NCBI GenBank assembly: GCA_022844125.1
Contig: JALHMI010000008.1
Location: 1-64,000, forward strand
DNA length: 64,000 nt
Reading direction: 5' to 3'
From: Pirellulales bacterium
GTDB taxonomy: Bacteria > Planctomycetota > Planctomycetia > Pirellulales > PALSA-1355
The notes below the pieces were generated by a model that saw only the letters and a program-made list of their open reading frames with translations, made no database searches and had not been told where the DNA came from. The translations under genes and the position numbers were made by a program. Within the stretch, counting starts at the first letter, position 1; every line of letters begins with the position of its first letter. This document shows, piece after piece, positions 26,118-35,195 of this stretch.

Positions 26118-27617
26118 CTACCGCGCGCTGGCTAAACCGCGGCGGACGGAATTGGCGGTCAGGCGATAGAGTTCGCCGTAGCCGCGAGCGCTGGCGGACC
26201 AGGACCAGTCCTGCGTCATGCCGTTGCGGACGAGCTGCTTCCATAGTTCGGGCTGCGAATAGGCCGAGAGAGCTCGCTGCAGCGATTCGTTCAATGCGAG
26301 TTCACTGTACTCGCTAAAGCGGAAGCCGGTAGCGCGCTTATCAGCAATGGCGGCGTCTGAAGCGTCGACGATCGTGTCGACGAGCCCACCGGTAGCGCGG
26401 ACGATTGGCACCGTGCCGTACTTGAGGCTGTAGAGCTGATTCAGTCCGCAGGGCTCATAGCGGCTCGGCATTACGAAGATGTCGGCGCCGGCTTCGATCT
26501 GGTGGGCGAGCTTGTTCGAGAACTCAAGCTTTACGGCCACACGATTCGGATAGCGGCCGGCCAGGTAGCGGAGTGGATCCTGGTAGTCGGGTTCGCCGGT
26601 GCCGAGGATGACCCACTGCACCTCGGTGGTCTGGACGCGGTCGCGAATCGTGGCGGTCAGAAGGTCGATGCCCTTTTGCGTGGCCAGGCGGCCGACGAAC
26701 GCCACGAGCGGCGTGCCGGGCACTTCGGGCAGACCTAGCTCGCGCTGCAGAGCGGCCTTGCAGTGGGCCTTGCCGATGTCGACCGTGTCGGCCGTGTAGT
26801 TGGCGGCCAGGTGCTTGTCGGTGGCCGGATCCCAATCGCGATAGTCGACGCCGTTGACGATGCCGCTGAGCACGTCGCGACGCGCTTGCAGCACGCCTTC
26901 GAGTCCGCAGCCCAGCGGCGCGGATTGGATCTCCTCGGCGTAGCGCGGGCTGACCGTGTTCAGCCGATCGGAGAAAATCAGGCCGGTCTTGAGCAGGTTC
27001 AGGTTGCCGAAGAACTCCATCTGTTGCCAGTTGAAGTACTTCCAGTCGAGACCCGTAAGCAGCATGTCCCAGTGCCAGAACACGCCCTGATAGGCCATGT
27101 TGTGGATCGTGAACAGCGTGCCGATCTGTTCGTAGCCGGGGACGGCCGAGTATTCGAGTTTGAGGTAGGCCGGCACCAGTCCGGTCTGCCAGTCGTTGGC
27201 GTGGATCACGTCCACCTGCAGGTCGAGCAGGCGGATGGCTTCCATCACGGCGCGGCAGAAGAACACGAACCGTTCGCAGTTGTCGCGATAGTCTTCGCCG
27301 GTGGACGGATCCTGATAAATTCCGCTGCGGCCGAAGTAGTCGTCGTGCTCGACGAGGTAGACCGAGACGCTGGTCCCCGGGAGCGTGCTCTTGAGGAAGG
27401 TGCCGCCGACGATCTTGCTGCCGATGGGGATGTCGAAGCGGATGCCGGTTTCCTGGAGCGGCAGGCCGGCCGATTTCGCCTGGCGATAGGCGGGGATGAT
27501 GAGCGTGACTTCGTGCCCCAGCTTTTCGAGCTCGGCGGGGAGCGCGCCGCAGACATCGGCCAATCCGCCAGTCTTGGCGAACGGAACCGCTTCGCTGGTA
27601 ACCATCAGAATCTTCAC
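26118..27617 (-). CDS. glgA: Glycogen synthase (ADP-glucose type)
   Basis: The 499-residue GT5 glycosyltransferase adds glucose from ADP-glucose to glycogen. It starts KILMVTSEAVPFAKTGGLADVCGALP, with the KTGGL loop that binds the donor. It ends with FVMPSRYEPCGLNQLYSLKYGTVPIVRATGG, the second family signature. The start is GTG at 27617, with AGGGAGAG about ten bases upstream; the 72 codons before it do not fit the family. The GH57 enzyme and galT lie downstream on the same strand. Confidence 0.96.
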   Translation of the reverse strand: MKILMVTSEAVPFAKTGGLADVCGALPAELEKLGHEVTLIIPAYRQAKSAGLPLQETGIRFDIPIGSKIVGGTFLKSTLPGTSVSVYLVEHDDYFGRSGIYQDPSTGEDYRDNCERFVFFCRAVMEAIRLLDLQVDVIHANDWQTGLVPAYLKLEYSAVPGYEQIGTLFTIHNMAYQGVFWHWDMLLTGLDWKYFNWQQMEFFGNLNLLKTGLIFSDRLNTVSPRYAEEIQSAPLGCGLEGVLQARRDVLSGIVNGVDYRDWDPATDKHLAANYTADTVDIGKAHCKAALQRELGLPEVPGTPLVAFVGRLATQKGIDLLTATIRDRVQTTEVQWVILGTGEPDYQDPLRYLAGRYPNRVAVKLEFSNKLAHQIEAGADIFVMPSRYEPCGLNQLYSLKYGTVPIVRATGGLVDTIVDASDAAIADKRATGFRFSEYSELALNESLQRALSAYSQPELWKQLVRNGMTQDWSWSASARGYGELYRLTANSVRRGLASAR

Positions 27618-27846
27618 GTCGGTCGCTCTCCCTCTGTGGGCGGCCTGGAATCCCATTTGCGCCGGCACAATCCCTACGATCCGCGCGCGAAAAGCCGCCT
27701 CTCCCTTATTGTACGTTGCGAACCCGGCAAGTGCCCACCAATCCGCCTGGACGCGCAACAGGCTACCAGAAGCGGGTGGGATTGGGAGCGCGGGAATGGG
27801 ACGTGCGGGAATGCGCGACCATGTCGCGGCCACGGCTGGTTTGCCA

Positions 27847-29043
27847 TCACTTCCCGCTGATGAATGCTTCGATCCGGTCGAAGCCCGCCTTCAGAATGTC
27901 CATGCTCGTGGCGAACGAGATGCGGGCATAACCTTCGGCGCCGAAGGCCGAGCCCATTACGGCGGCGACGTTTTGCTGTTCGAGCAGGGTGAGGCACCAC
28001 TGGGCCGAGTTGTCGACGCGCACGCCGGCGTACTCGCGCCCCAGGTGTTCCTTGATATTGATGAAGGCGTAGAACGCGCCGCCCATCTCGGGGCAGCTCA
28101 GCCCGGGGATGCTGGCGATCCGCTCGCGGACGAACTCGCGCCGCTTGGCGAACTCGACGAGCATGTCATCGACGCACTGTTGCGGTCCGGTGACGGCAGC
28201 GAGCGCCGCGTACTGACTAACGCTCGAGGGATTGCTGGTCTCCTGGCTCTGCAGGTCGCTCATCGCCTTGGCGATGTTCGTGGGCGAGAGCGTCCAGCCG
28301 ATGCGCCAGCCGGTCATGGCGTAGGCTTTGCTCGCACCGTTGACGATGATGGTCCGCTCCTGCATGCCGGGACGGACGCCGGCGAACGTGGCGAACTTGT
28401 GCTTGCCGTAGACCAGCCGCTCGTAAATCTCGTCCGAGACGACGGTCAGGTTCCGCTCGAGGACGATGTCGGCCAGTGCCGCCAGGTCGGCGGGCGAGTA
28501 CATGCTGCCGGTCGGATTGCTCGGCGAGCAGACCAGCAGCATGGTGGTCTTGGGGGTGATGGCCTTTTTGAACTGTTCGGGTGTCAGGCGGAAGTCGTTG
28601 GCCTGCTCGGTCTCGATGATTACGGGGACGGCGCCGGTGAGCTTCACCAGCTCGGCATAGCTGACCCAGTAGGGCGCGGGGATGATCACCTCGTCCCCCG
28701 GGTTGCAGAGCGTGGTGAACACGTTGTGCAGCGAGTGCTTGGCGCCGTTGGAGACGACGACGTCGTTGGCGCCATAGGTGAGGCCGTGGGTGTCCTTGAA
28801 CTGCCGGGCGATGGCTTCGCGCAGTTCGGGGATGCCATTGGCGGCCGTGTAGTGGGTGTGGCCGGCCTGCATGGCGTCGATGGCGGCCTGGCAGATGTGC
28901 TCGGGCGTGTTGAAATCCGGTTCACCGAGGCTGAAGTCGTAGACGGTTTTCCCGCTCGCCTTGAGCTGCTTGGCCTTGGCGGCCATGGCCATGGTGGCCG
29001 AGGGTTCGAGGGCCTCGACGATTCGGGAAATGCGCAACGCCAT
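27847..29043 (-). CDS. PLP-dependent aspartate aminotransferase (class I)
   Basis: The 398-residue enzyme belongs to the subgroup that contains AspC of Thermus and aspartate/prephenate aminotransferases. YDFSLGEPDFNTPEHI is the N-terminal signature. The PLP lysine is in NGASKAYAMTGWRIGW. The carboxylate-binding arginine lies toward the C-terminus (GYARISFATSMDIL). It interconverts aspartate and glutamate with their keto acids, perhaps with some prephenate activity. It lies between glgA and transketolase on the same strand but is separated by more than 200 bases from each. The ATG at 29043 is well supported. Confidence 0.93.
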   Translation of the reverse strand: MALRISRIVEALEPSATMAMAAKAKQLKASGKTVYDFSLGEPDFNTPEHICQAAIDAMQAGHTHYTAANGIPELREAIARQFKDTHGLTYGANDVVVSNGAKHSLHNVFTTLCNPGDEVIIPAPYWVSYAELVKLTGAVPVIIETEQANDFRLTPEQFKKAITPKTTMLLVCSPSNPTGSMYSPADLAALADIVLERNLTVVSDEIYERLVYGKHKFATFAGVRPGMQERTIIVNGASKAYAMTGWRIGWTLSPTNIAKAMSDLQSQETSNPSSVSQYAALAAVTGPQQCVDDMLVEFAKRREFVRERIASIPGLSCPEMGGAFYAFINIKEHLGREYAGVRVDNSAQWCLTLLEQQNVAAVMGSAFGAEGYARISFATSMDILKAGFDRIEAFISGK

Positions 29044-29142
29044 GGGAACCGAACTCCTGGAAGATTTCTACGCCGTGATGGTTGAGGGCTGGCCGGTGGA
29101 AAGGTTCGCCGAGTGATTGATAACGTTCTGGCCGTCAACGGT

Positions 29143-29230
29143 AGCCCCGGCCTTTGGCCGGGGGTTGGCTTCCGCCAGGATCGAGTGAATCGTGCATGGC
29201 GACGGAACCCCGGGCAGAGCCCGGGGCTGC
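29143..29230. repeat. Inverted repeat of GCCCCGG hairpin arms
   Basis: AGCCCCGGCCTTTGGCCGGGG (from 29143) faces CCCCGGGCAGAGCCCGGGGC (ending about 29227). Each arm can also fold on itself. It lies between the aminotransferase and transketolase genes, next to the transketolase stop codon, and might help end transcription. No T-run follows. Confidence 0.65.
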
Positions 29231-29250
29231 GGGCCACTAACCGAAAAACC

Positions 29251-31323
29251 TTACTTCTTCAGCAGCGACTGAGCCGCCGCGACGACATTTTCGGGCATGA
29301 TGCCGAAGTGTTTGAACAGCAGCTCGCCAGGGGCCGAGGCTCCGTAGCTGGACATGCCGACAAACTTTCCGCCGAAGCCGAGATAGCGTTCCCAGCCTTG
29401 CGCGATGCCGGCTTCGCAAGCCACACGTTTTGTGACGGCTGGCGGCAGCACGCTGTCGCGATAGGCCTGATCCTGGGCTTCGAACAGCTCCCAGCACGGC
29501 AGGCTCACGACGCGCGCATTGATGCCCTGCGCGACCAGCGTTTCATAGGCGGAGACGCACACGCCCACTTCGCTGCCGGTGCCCATCAGGATGATGTCGG
29601 GCTGGGTGCCGGGCTTGGCATCGGCCAGGATGTAACCACCCTTGAGCACGCCATCGGCCGACGCGTACTTCGTGCGGTCGATCGTGGGGAGGTTCTGCCG
29701 CGTGAGCACGAGTGCCACGGGATGCTTCTTGAGCGGCATGATCGCCCGCCAGGCAGCAGCGACCTCGTTGGCGTCGCCCGGTCGCATGACGTACAAGTTG
29801 ATGATTGCCCGGGCCGCGGCCAGGTGCTCGACCGGCTCATGCGTGGGGCCGTCTTCGCCCACGCCGATCGAGTCGTGCGTGAAGATATAGATGACCGGCA
29901 GTTGCATCAGCGCGCTGAGCCGCATTGAAGGGCGCAGGTAATCGCTGAACACGAAGAACGTCGAGCCGTAGGCCCGCACGTCGGAGATGGCCATGCCGTT
30001 CAAGGCCGAGGCCATGCCGTGTTCGCGAATGCCGAAGTGGAAATTGCGCCCGCCGGGGGTTTCGCTCTGGAAGGACTCGTCCCCCTTGATGAGCGTGAGC
30101 GTTGAGGGGGCGAGGTCGGCCGAACCGCCGATCAGCCAGGGGACATTTTTGGCGACGTCGTTCAGGACTTCGCCCGACGACTTGCGGCTGGCGACTCCCT
30201 TCGGGTCGGCCGGGTAGCTGCGGATGTCTTTGTCCCAATCCTGGGGGAGCTCGCGCGCGACCATCGTCTGCCACTCGGCGGCGAGCTCAGGAAACTTCTT
30301 CGCATATTCGTCGAACTTCTTTTGCCACTCGGCATAGAGCCTCGCGCCGCGAGCGCCGATGCCTTCGGCAAAGTTCTTTCGCACCTCGTCGGGCACAAGG
30401 AACTTTTCGTCCTCGGGCCAGCCGTAGAAGGCCTTGGCCTTTTTAATTTCGTCTTCGCCTAGCGGTGAACCGTGCGCGTGCTCGGTGTTTTGTTTGTCGG
30501 GCGCGCCGTAGCCGATGATCGAGTGGACGATGATCAGCGTGGGCTTGTTAGTCGTGGCTTTGAACTCTTGGTAAGCCTTGCGGAGCGCGGCCAGATCATT
30601 GATGTCGGCGATCTCGATCACGTGCCAGCCGAGGCCGCGGAACCGTGTGGCCTTGTCTTCGCTGAAGGCGAGCTGCGTATGGCCTTCGATCGTGATCGTG
30701 TTGTCGTCGTAGATCCAGCAGAGGTTCGACAGCTTCAGGTGCCCGGCCAGCGAAGCGGCTTCGTTCGAGACACCTTCCATCAGGTCGCCGTCGCTGCAGG
30801 CGACGAACACGTCGTAGTCGAACAGCTCGTAGCCCGGCTTGTTGAAGTGGGCGGCGAGCCAGCGCTGGGCGATGGCCATGCCGACGCTGTTGCCGCAGCC
30901 CTGGCCGAGCGGACCGGTTGTGGTTTCGACGCCGGTCGTTTCGTAGTGTTCGGGATGGCCGGGGCAACGGCTGTGAAGCTGGCGGAACTGCTTAATCTGG
31001 TCGAGCGTGACGGCCGGTTCGCCGGTCGGCTTGTCGTCTTGGTACTGCTCGACGCCGGCCAGATGCAGGACGCTATACAGCAGCATCGAGGCATGGCCGC
31101 AGGAGAGGACGAAGCGATCGCGGCCGGGCCAGAGCGGGTGCTTGGGGTCGTAGCGGAGGACCTCGTTCCAGAGGGTGTAGGCCATCGGCGCAAGCGCCAT
31201 GGGCGTGCCAGGATGGCCGCTGTTGGCCTTCTGCACCGCGTCCATCGAGAGGGTGCGGATCGTATTGATGGCAAGCTGCTCGATGGTTCCCTGCGGCTTG
31301 CTGGTCTTGGTTTGCGTGGACAT
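29251..31323 (-). CDS. tkt: Transketolase
   Basis: The 690-residue thiamine-diphosphate enzyme moves two-carbon units in the pentose phosphate pathway. [18 protein letters not shown] and the [19 protein letters not shown]-like segment ([14 protein letters not shown]) near residue 157 give the cofactor site. The pyrimidine-binding domain contains [15 protein letters not shown]. It ends [18 protein letters not shown]. Cytoplasmic. The start is the ATG at 31323. It belongs to the run of minus-strand carbon-metabolism genes. The 601-base gap beyond it (31324-31924) contains repeats and one 21-codon ORF. Confidence 0.97.
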   Translation of the reverse strand: MSTQTKTSKPQGTIEQLAINTIRTLSMDAVQKANSGHPGTPMALAPMAYTLWNEVLRYDPKHPLWPGRDRFVLSCGHASMLLYSVLHLAGVEQYQDDKPTGEPAVTLDQIKQFRQLHSRCPGHPEHYETTGVETTTGPLGQGCGNSVGMAIAQRWLAAHFNKPGYELFDYDVFVACSDGDLMEGVSNEAASLAGHLKLSNLCWIYDDNTITIEGHTQLAFSEDKATRFRGLGWHVIEIADINDLAALRKAYQEFKATTNKPTLIIVHSIIGYGAPDKQNTEHAHGSPLGEDEIKKAKAFYGWPEDEKFLVPDEVRKNFAEGIGARGARLYAEWQKKFDEYAKKFPELAAEWQTMVARELPQDWDKDIRSYPADPKGVASRKSSGEVLNDVAKNVPWLIGGSADLAPSTLTLIKGDESFQSETPGGRNFHFGIREHGMASALNGMAISDVRAYGSTFFVFSDYLRPSMRLSALMQLPVIYIFTHDSIGVGEDGPTHEPVEHLAAARAIINLYVMRPGDANEVAAAWRAIMPLKKHPVALVLTRQNLPTIDRTKYASADGVLKGGYILADAKPGTQPDIILMGTGSEVGVCVSAYETLVAQGINARVVSLPCWELFEAQDQAYRDSVLPPAVTKRVACEAGIAQGWERYLGFGGKFVGMSSYGASAPGELLFKHFGIMPENVVAAAQSLLKK

Positions 31324-31543
31324 GCGGGTAGTTCAGGGGGAGTGGAGAAAGGTCTTGTTGCGGCGTTTGTCTTCGCCACGGCCGCACCCCATGTGCGGAT
31401 CTTGTGCCTTAAGTAAACCAATGAGTTTAGGGGCCGCGCGGCCGAGCGTCAACGAGCCGAGGGGCGGGGGTGCCGGTCCGCGGAGACGCCCGCGGAAAGC
31501 ATTTGAAGGTTGATGTTTAGGGCGGCTGGCGGGGTTGGCGCTG

Positions 31544-31688
31544 GGGTGCCACTGCTGGCTTGCCCAGCAGTGCTCTTCCGTGGTCTTGCCTTGTACTTAA
31601 CCCTGCTTGAGCGAACCCGCCTCGTCGATGGACGCAGCAAGGCAAGACCTGAAGAAAAACGCTGCTGGGCAAGCCAGCAGTGGCACCC
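31544..31688. repeat. Long inverted repeat, GGGTGCCACTGCTGG family, copy 2
   Basis: The ends are GGGTGCCACTGCTGGCTTGC at 31544 and the reverse complement ending GGCACCC at 31688. The inner arms (GGTCTTGCCTTG and CAAGGCAAGACC) match copy 1 at 25907-26098. The unpaired centre differs from that of copy 1 in sequence and length. This supports two copies of a mobile or formerly mobile non-coding element. Confidence 0.8.
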
Positions 31689-31778
31689 ATAAAGCAGTTT
31701 CTCTCAAGCGAAGCGCTATGATCTGCCGATCTTGGCACGCACACGAGCTTTCTTTTTCGCGTACCAGGACCCCCAAGC

Positions 31779-31844
31779 ATGAGCAGCGAGCAGATTGCCC
31801 GAGCGGTGTTCATTGCGCTGGGCGTGTTGATTCTGAGTATCTAG
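31779..31844 (+). CDS. Possible 21-residue hydrophobic peptide or truncated gene start
   Basis: ATG at 31779 opens a frame of 21 codons, MSSEQIARAVFIALGVLILSI, ending in TAG. AGGA lies nine bases upstream. Residues 9-21 could form one membrane helix. The stop falls six bases before a dispersed palindrome (31850-31887), so the frame may be the remaining start of a longer membrane protein cut by the repeat. It is equally possible that it is not translated. Confidence 0.3.
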   Translation: MSSEQIARAVFIALGVLILSI

Positions 31845-31849
31845 TGCGC

Positions 31850-31887
31850 GAGCACAGGTGAGCCGAGTACGGCCACCTGTGGCACCC
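31850..31887. repeat. CACAGGTG-type palindromic element, second locus
   Basis: GAGCACAGGTGAGCCG at the left and CACCTGTGGCACCCC at the right match the element at 8071-8110 almost base for base, with a slightly shorter centre. Confidence 0.7.
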
Positions 31888-31924
31888 CGGTCCGAACGCG
31901 GCCACCTCGGGCAAAGAACCTGGT

Positions 31925-32464
31925 CTAGCCCTTCGGCTTTTCGATGACCGTGGCCTTGGTGATCGTGACCGGCTTCACCGGGCGATCTTGTCCGCCGGTC
32001 TGCACGACGCCGATCTTCTTGACCACGGCCAGGCTTTCAGGATTGGCGGTCTTGCCAAAGGCGGTGTACTGGTTGTCGAGGTGCGTGACCTTCTCCAGGC
32101 AGATGAAAAACTGCGAGCCGGCCGAGTTGGGGTCGTTGGTGCGAGCCATCGAGAGGACGCCGGGCTCGTGCGGGGTGCGATTGAACTCGGCCTTGATCGT
32201 GTAGCCGGGGCCGCCCGTGCCGGTGCCTTCGGGGCAGCCACCCTGAATCATGAAACCTTTGATGATGCGGTGGAAGCCGAGGCCGTCGTAGTAGCCGATC
32301 TTGGCCAGCGCGAGCATGTTCTTCACATGGCCCGGGGCGAGGTCGGGGAAAAAGTCGAGCAGGATTTTGCCTTCGGTCGTGTCGAGTTCGAGCTGGTAGG
32401 TATTCTTGGCGAAATCGATGGTCGGCAACGCGGCGTCTACTTCGGCTTTGCGATTCTTGGCCAT
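31925..32464 (-). CDS. Peptidylprolyl cis-trans isomerase, cyclophilin type
   Basis: The 179-residue cyclophilin speeds isomerisation of X-Pro bonds in protein folding. GLGFHRIIKGFMIQGG carries the catalytic arginine of the FHRxxxxFMxQGG motif. GTGTGGPGYTIKAEF and SAGSQFFICLEK complete the active site. It has no signal peptide, so it is cytoplasmic. A short charged leader (MAKNRKAEVDAALP) precedes the domain. It is divergent from the lactate permease gene. Confidence 0.94.
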   Translation of the reverse strand: MAKNRKAEVDAALPTIDFAKNTYQLELDTTEGKILLDFFPDLAPGHVKNMLALAKIGYYDGLGFHRIIKGFMIQGGCPEGTGTGGPGYTIKAEFNRTPHEPGVLSMARTNDPNSAGSQFFICLEKVTHLDNQYTAFGKTANPESLAVVKKIGVVQTGGQDRPVKPVTITKATVIEKPKG

Positions 32465-32611
32465 GATGGATCGGGCCCCTCGTGGTTCGGCGGATAGTGG
32501 TCAGTGTTCCTGATCGATTGCAGTCAGTAGACTATCAGCCTCAGGCGGCCTGGAATAGCACAAACTCACGTCCGGGGTGGGCCGCCGAGTATCTCGCGAA
32601 TAGGCGGCCGC

Positions 32612-34303
32612 ATGGACTGGGTGCAAGTTTACGATCCGCTCGGTAGCGCGTGGCTGAGCACGCTCTTGGCCGCGGCGCCTATTGTCGTCCTGCTGGGGCT
32701 GCTGGTCATCGGGCAATCGGCCCCGCGGGCGGCCGTGGCCGGGCTGCTGGTGGCGCTGACGGTGGCCGTGTTCGGATTCGGGATGCCTGGTTCGGCGGCG
32801 GCCGCGTCGGCCGTTTACGGCGCGCTGTTCGGGATGCTGCCGATCGGCTGGATCGTGCTCAGCGCGGTGTTTCTGTTTCACCTGACGGTGCGCACCGGGC
32901 AGTTCGAGGTGGTGAAGCATTCGGTGGCGGCGATCTCGCCCGATCGGCGGATGCAGGCACTGTTGATTGCGTTTTCGTTCGGCACGTTTGTCGAAGGGGC
33001 CGCGGGCTTCGGCACGCCAGTGGCCATTTCGGCAGCGCTGATGATCGGGCTCGGCTTTTCGCCGCTGTACGCCGCGGGGCTGGCGCTGATTGCGAACACT
33101 TCGCCGGTGGCGTTTGGCGCGCTCGGCACGCCGATCACGACACTGGCGAAGATTTCCGGCATCGACGAGATGTTGCTCAGCCAGATGGCGGGGCGGCAGT
33201 TGCCGTTCTTTTCGTTGATCGTGCCGGCGTGGCTGGTGGCGACGATGGCGGGCTGGCGCGGCGTGGTCGGCGCCTGGCCGGCGATCCTGGTGTGCGGCGG
33301 GAGCTTCGCGGGCATTCAGTTCCTGACGGCGAACTTTCACGGGCCGACGCTGGTGGACGTCGTCGGTGGGTTGGGCTCGCTTCTGTCACTGGCCGTGTTT
33401 TTACGGTTCTGGCAGCCGCGCGAGGTGTGGCGCTTTCCGGATGAGCCGCCGGTGGAAACGCAAGTTGCGCCGCCGGTGCTCACGCGCCGGGAAGTGGCCT
33501 ATGCCTGGGTTCCGTGGCTGCTGCTTTCGGTGCTGGTGTTCTTGTGGGGAGCACCGCAGGTGCGCGAGGTGCTGAACGGCGGGCCGGCGGATCGGCCGAA
33601 TGCGCTCTCCGGAATCAGCCGCGTGACGTGGGAGATGCCGCGGCTGGATCGACAGGTGTATCGCACGGCTCCGGTGGTGGAGGTGCCTGCGGGAAGCGAC
33701 CGCGCGACAGAGGCGGAGCGCGCGATCTATGACTTCAACTGGCTTTCGACGACCGGGAGCGGCATCTTCATCGCCGCGATACTCACGGCGCTATGGCTGC
33801 GCGTTTCGCCGCGCGCGTTCATCACCCAGTTTGTCTTGACGGTTTTTCAGATGCGGTGGGCGCTGCTGACGATCGCCTGCATGCTCGCGCTCGCGTTTGT
33901 GACCAAGTACAGCGGCAGCGACGCCACGATGGGGCTGGCCTTCACACGCACGGGCTGGTTCTATCCCTTCTTTGCGCCGATGCTCGGCTGGCTGGGCGTG
34001 GCCCTGACGGGTTCAGACACGTCGTCGAACGCGCTGTTCGGCAGCTTGCAGCGGATCACGGCCGAGCAGCTCAAGCTGAACCCGGTGTTGATCGTGGCCT
34101 CGAACAGTACGGGGGGCGTAATGGGTAAGATGATCGACGCCCAGAGCATCGTCGTGGCAGCCGTGGCGACGGGACAGAACGGCGGCGAGGGGCGCATCCT
34201 CAGGTTCGTGTTCTTCCACAGCGTGGCGCTGGCCTGCCTGGTGGGGCTGCTCACGCTGGCGCAGGCGTATTGGTTGACGTGGATGATTCCGGGGGGCGAC
34301 TAG
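32612..34303 (+). CDS. lctP: L-lactate permease family transporter
   Basis: The 563-residue protein has about thirteen hydrophobic segments and matches the LctP length. It begins WVQVYDPLGSAWLSTLLAAAPIVVLLGLL. The family stretch FVEGAAGFGTPVAISAALMIGLGF follows. The C-terminal GVALTGSDTSSNALFGSLQ and NSTGGVMGKMIDAQSI are strongly conserved in lactate/glycolate permeases. It imports lactate (or glycolate) with protons. Its last codons overlap the convergent FkbM gene by four bases. No lactate dehydrogenase gene is adjacent. Confidence 0.95.
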   Translation: MDWVQVYDPLGSAWLSTLLAAAPIVVLLGLLVIGQSAPRAAVAGLLVALTVAVFGFGMPGSAAAASAVYGALFGMLPIGWIVLSAVFLFHLTVRTGQFEVVKHSVAAISPDRRMQALLIAFSFGTFVEGAAGFGTPVAISAALMIGLGFSPLYAAGLALIANTSPVAFGALGTPITTLAKISGIDEMLLSQMAGRQLPFFSLIVPAWLVATMAGWRGVVGAWPAILVCGGSFAGIQFLTANFHGPTLVDVVGGLGSLLSLAVFLRFWQPREVWRFPDEPPVETQVAPPVLTRREVAYAWVPWLLLSVLVFLWGAPQVREVLNGGPADRPNALSGISRVTWEMPRLDRQVYRTAPVVEVPAGSDRATEAERAIYDFNWLSTTGSGIFIAAILTALWLRVSPRAFITQFVLTVFQMRWALLTIACMLALAFVTKYSGSDATMGLAFTRTGWFYPFFAPMLGWLGVALTGSDTSSNALFGSLQRITAEQLKLNPVLIVASNSTGGVMGKMIDAQSIVVAAVATGQNGGEGRILRFVFFHSVALACLVGLLTLAQAYWLTWMIPGGD

Positions 34304-35145
34304 GGAATCGCTACCGCCACGGGTGTCGCTGATTCTACCGGGGCCCTGAGCACGCGAAGCTTTGAGCCTGCGATGAGGCGCTCGAGCGCTGCCGGGGTAC
34401 AGGCAAAGTAGTTCGTCGAATCGGCTGGCGCATTGGTTTCGCGAAGCGAGTTTCGGCGCGTGTCGTAAGCGTAGGTGCGATAGCCGTACTCGGCCAGCAG
34501 CGCGACCACCTCGGGCGTGCGTTCGCTGCACTCGATCATCAGGATCGGCTCGGCACTAGCCAACGTTTCGCGCATGCCCTCGAGCACGTCGAGCTCCAGG
34601 CCTTCGACATCGATCTTCGCGGCCAGCGGCTTAAGGCCGAGATCGTCGAAGCGGCGAATCTCGATCGCTACGGTGGTGACGCTCACCTGAGTGCCAACTT
34701 CACGTTCGATCGCCGCGCGATTGTGTTCGAGCGCCGCGCGATCGGCCGTGGCCCAGGGGGAGAGCGGCGTGCCGCTGGCGACGGGACAGAAGAGCGTGAG
34801 CATCTGCTGCCGGCGACCGAGGCCCACCATGCGAAAGTCGAAGCCCGGGCCGAGCAGGTTGCGCGTGGCGGCGAGCTCCGGTTCCAGCAGGCGGTTCGGT
34901 TCGAAGCTGAGGATTTCGAGCGAGCGATTGAAGATGCGGATCGAGCGAGCGGATTGGCCGGTGTTGGCGCCGATGTCGACAACGAGTCCTTCGCGATTGT
35001 TGAAATTGCGGAAGAAGGCGAAGTCGCGATCGTGCGGCACGCGAAGCCAGTAGGTGGTAGTGCCGAACCAGCGCTTGGCGGCCAGGTAGGCGCGCGGCCA
35101 GCGGCGGAGCGTGCGTTTGCCAACGTTGCGAAGCTGCTCGATCAT
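34300..35145 (-). CDS. FkbM-family methyltransferase
   Basis: The 281-residue protein has the FkbM SAM-binding start (LVVDIGANTGQSARSIRIF, residues about 54-72) and the conserved FEPNRLLEPEL. The AKIDVEGLELDVLEGM and ILMIECSE segments are characteristic of the family. Such enzymes methylate sugars or lipids, often in surface polysaccharide loci. It lies just downstream of an O-antigen-ligase-like gene on the same strand (50 bases apart), which supports a polysaccharide role. Its 3' end overlaps the lactate permease end by four bases. Confidence 0.88.
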   Translation of the reverse strand: MIEQLRNVGKRTLRRWPRAYLAAKRWFGTTTYWLRVPHDRDFAFFRNFNNREGLVVDIGANTGQSARSIRIFNRSLEILSFEPNRLLEPELAATRNLLGPGFDFRMVGLGRRQQMLTLFCPVASGTPLSPWATADRAALEHNRAAIEREVGTQVSVTTVAIEIRRFDDLGLKPLAAKIDVEGLELDVLEGMRETLASAEPILMIECSERTPEVVALLAEYGYRTYAYDTRRNSLRETNAPADSTNYFACTPAALERLIAGSKLRVLRAPVESATPVAVAIP

Positions 35146-35195
35146 CGCGCGGATTCCTTTAACTTTCTACGCTTTGCTTCAATCGTGAGTTCGCA

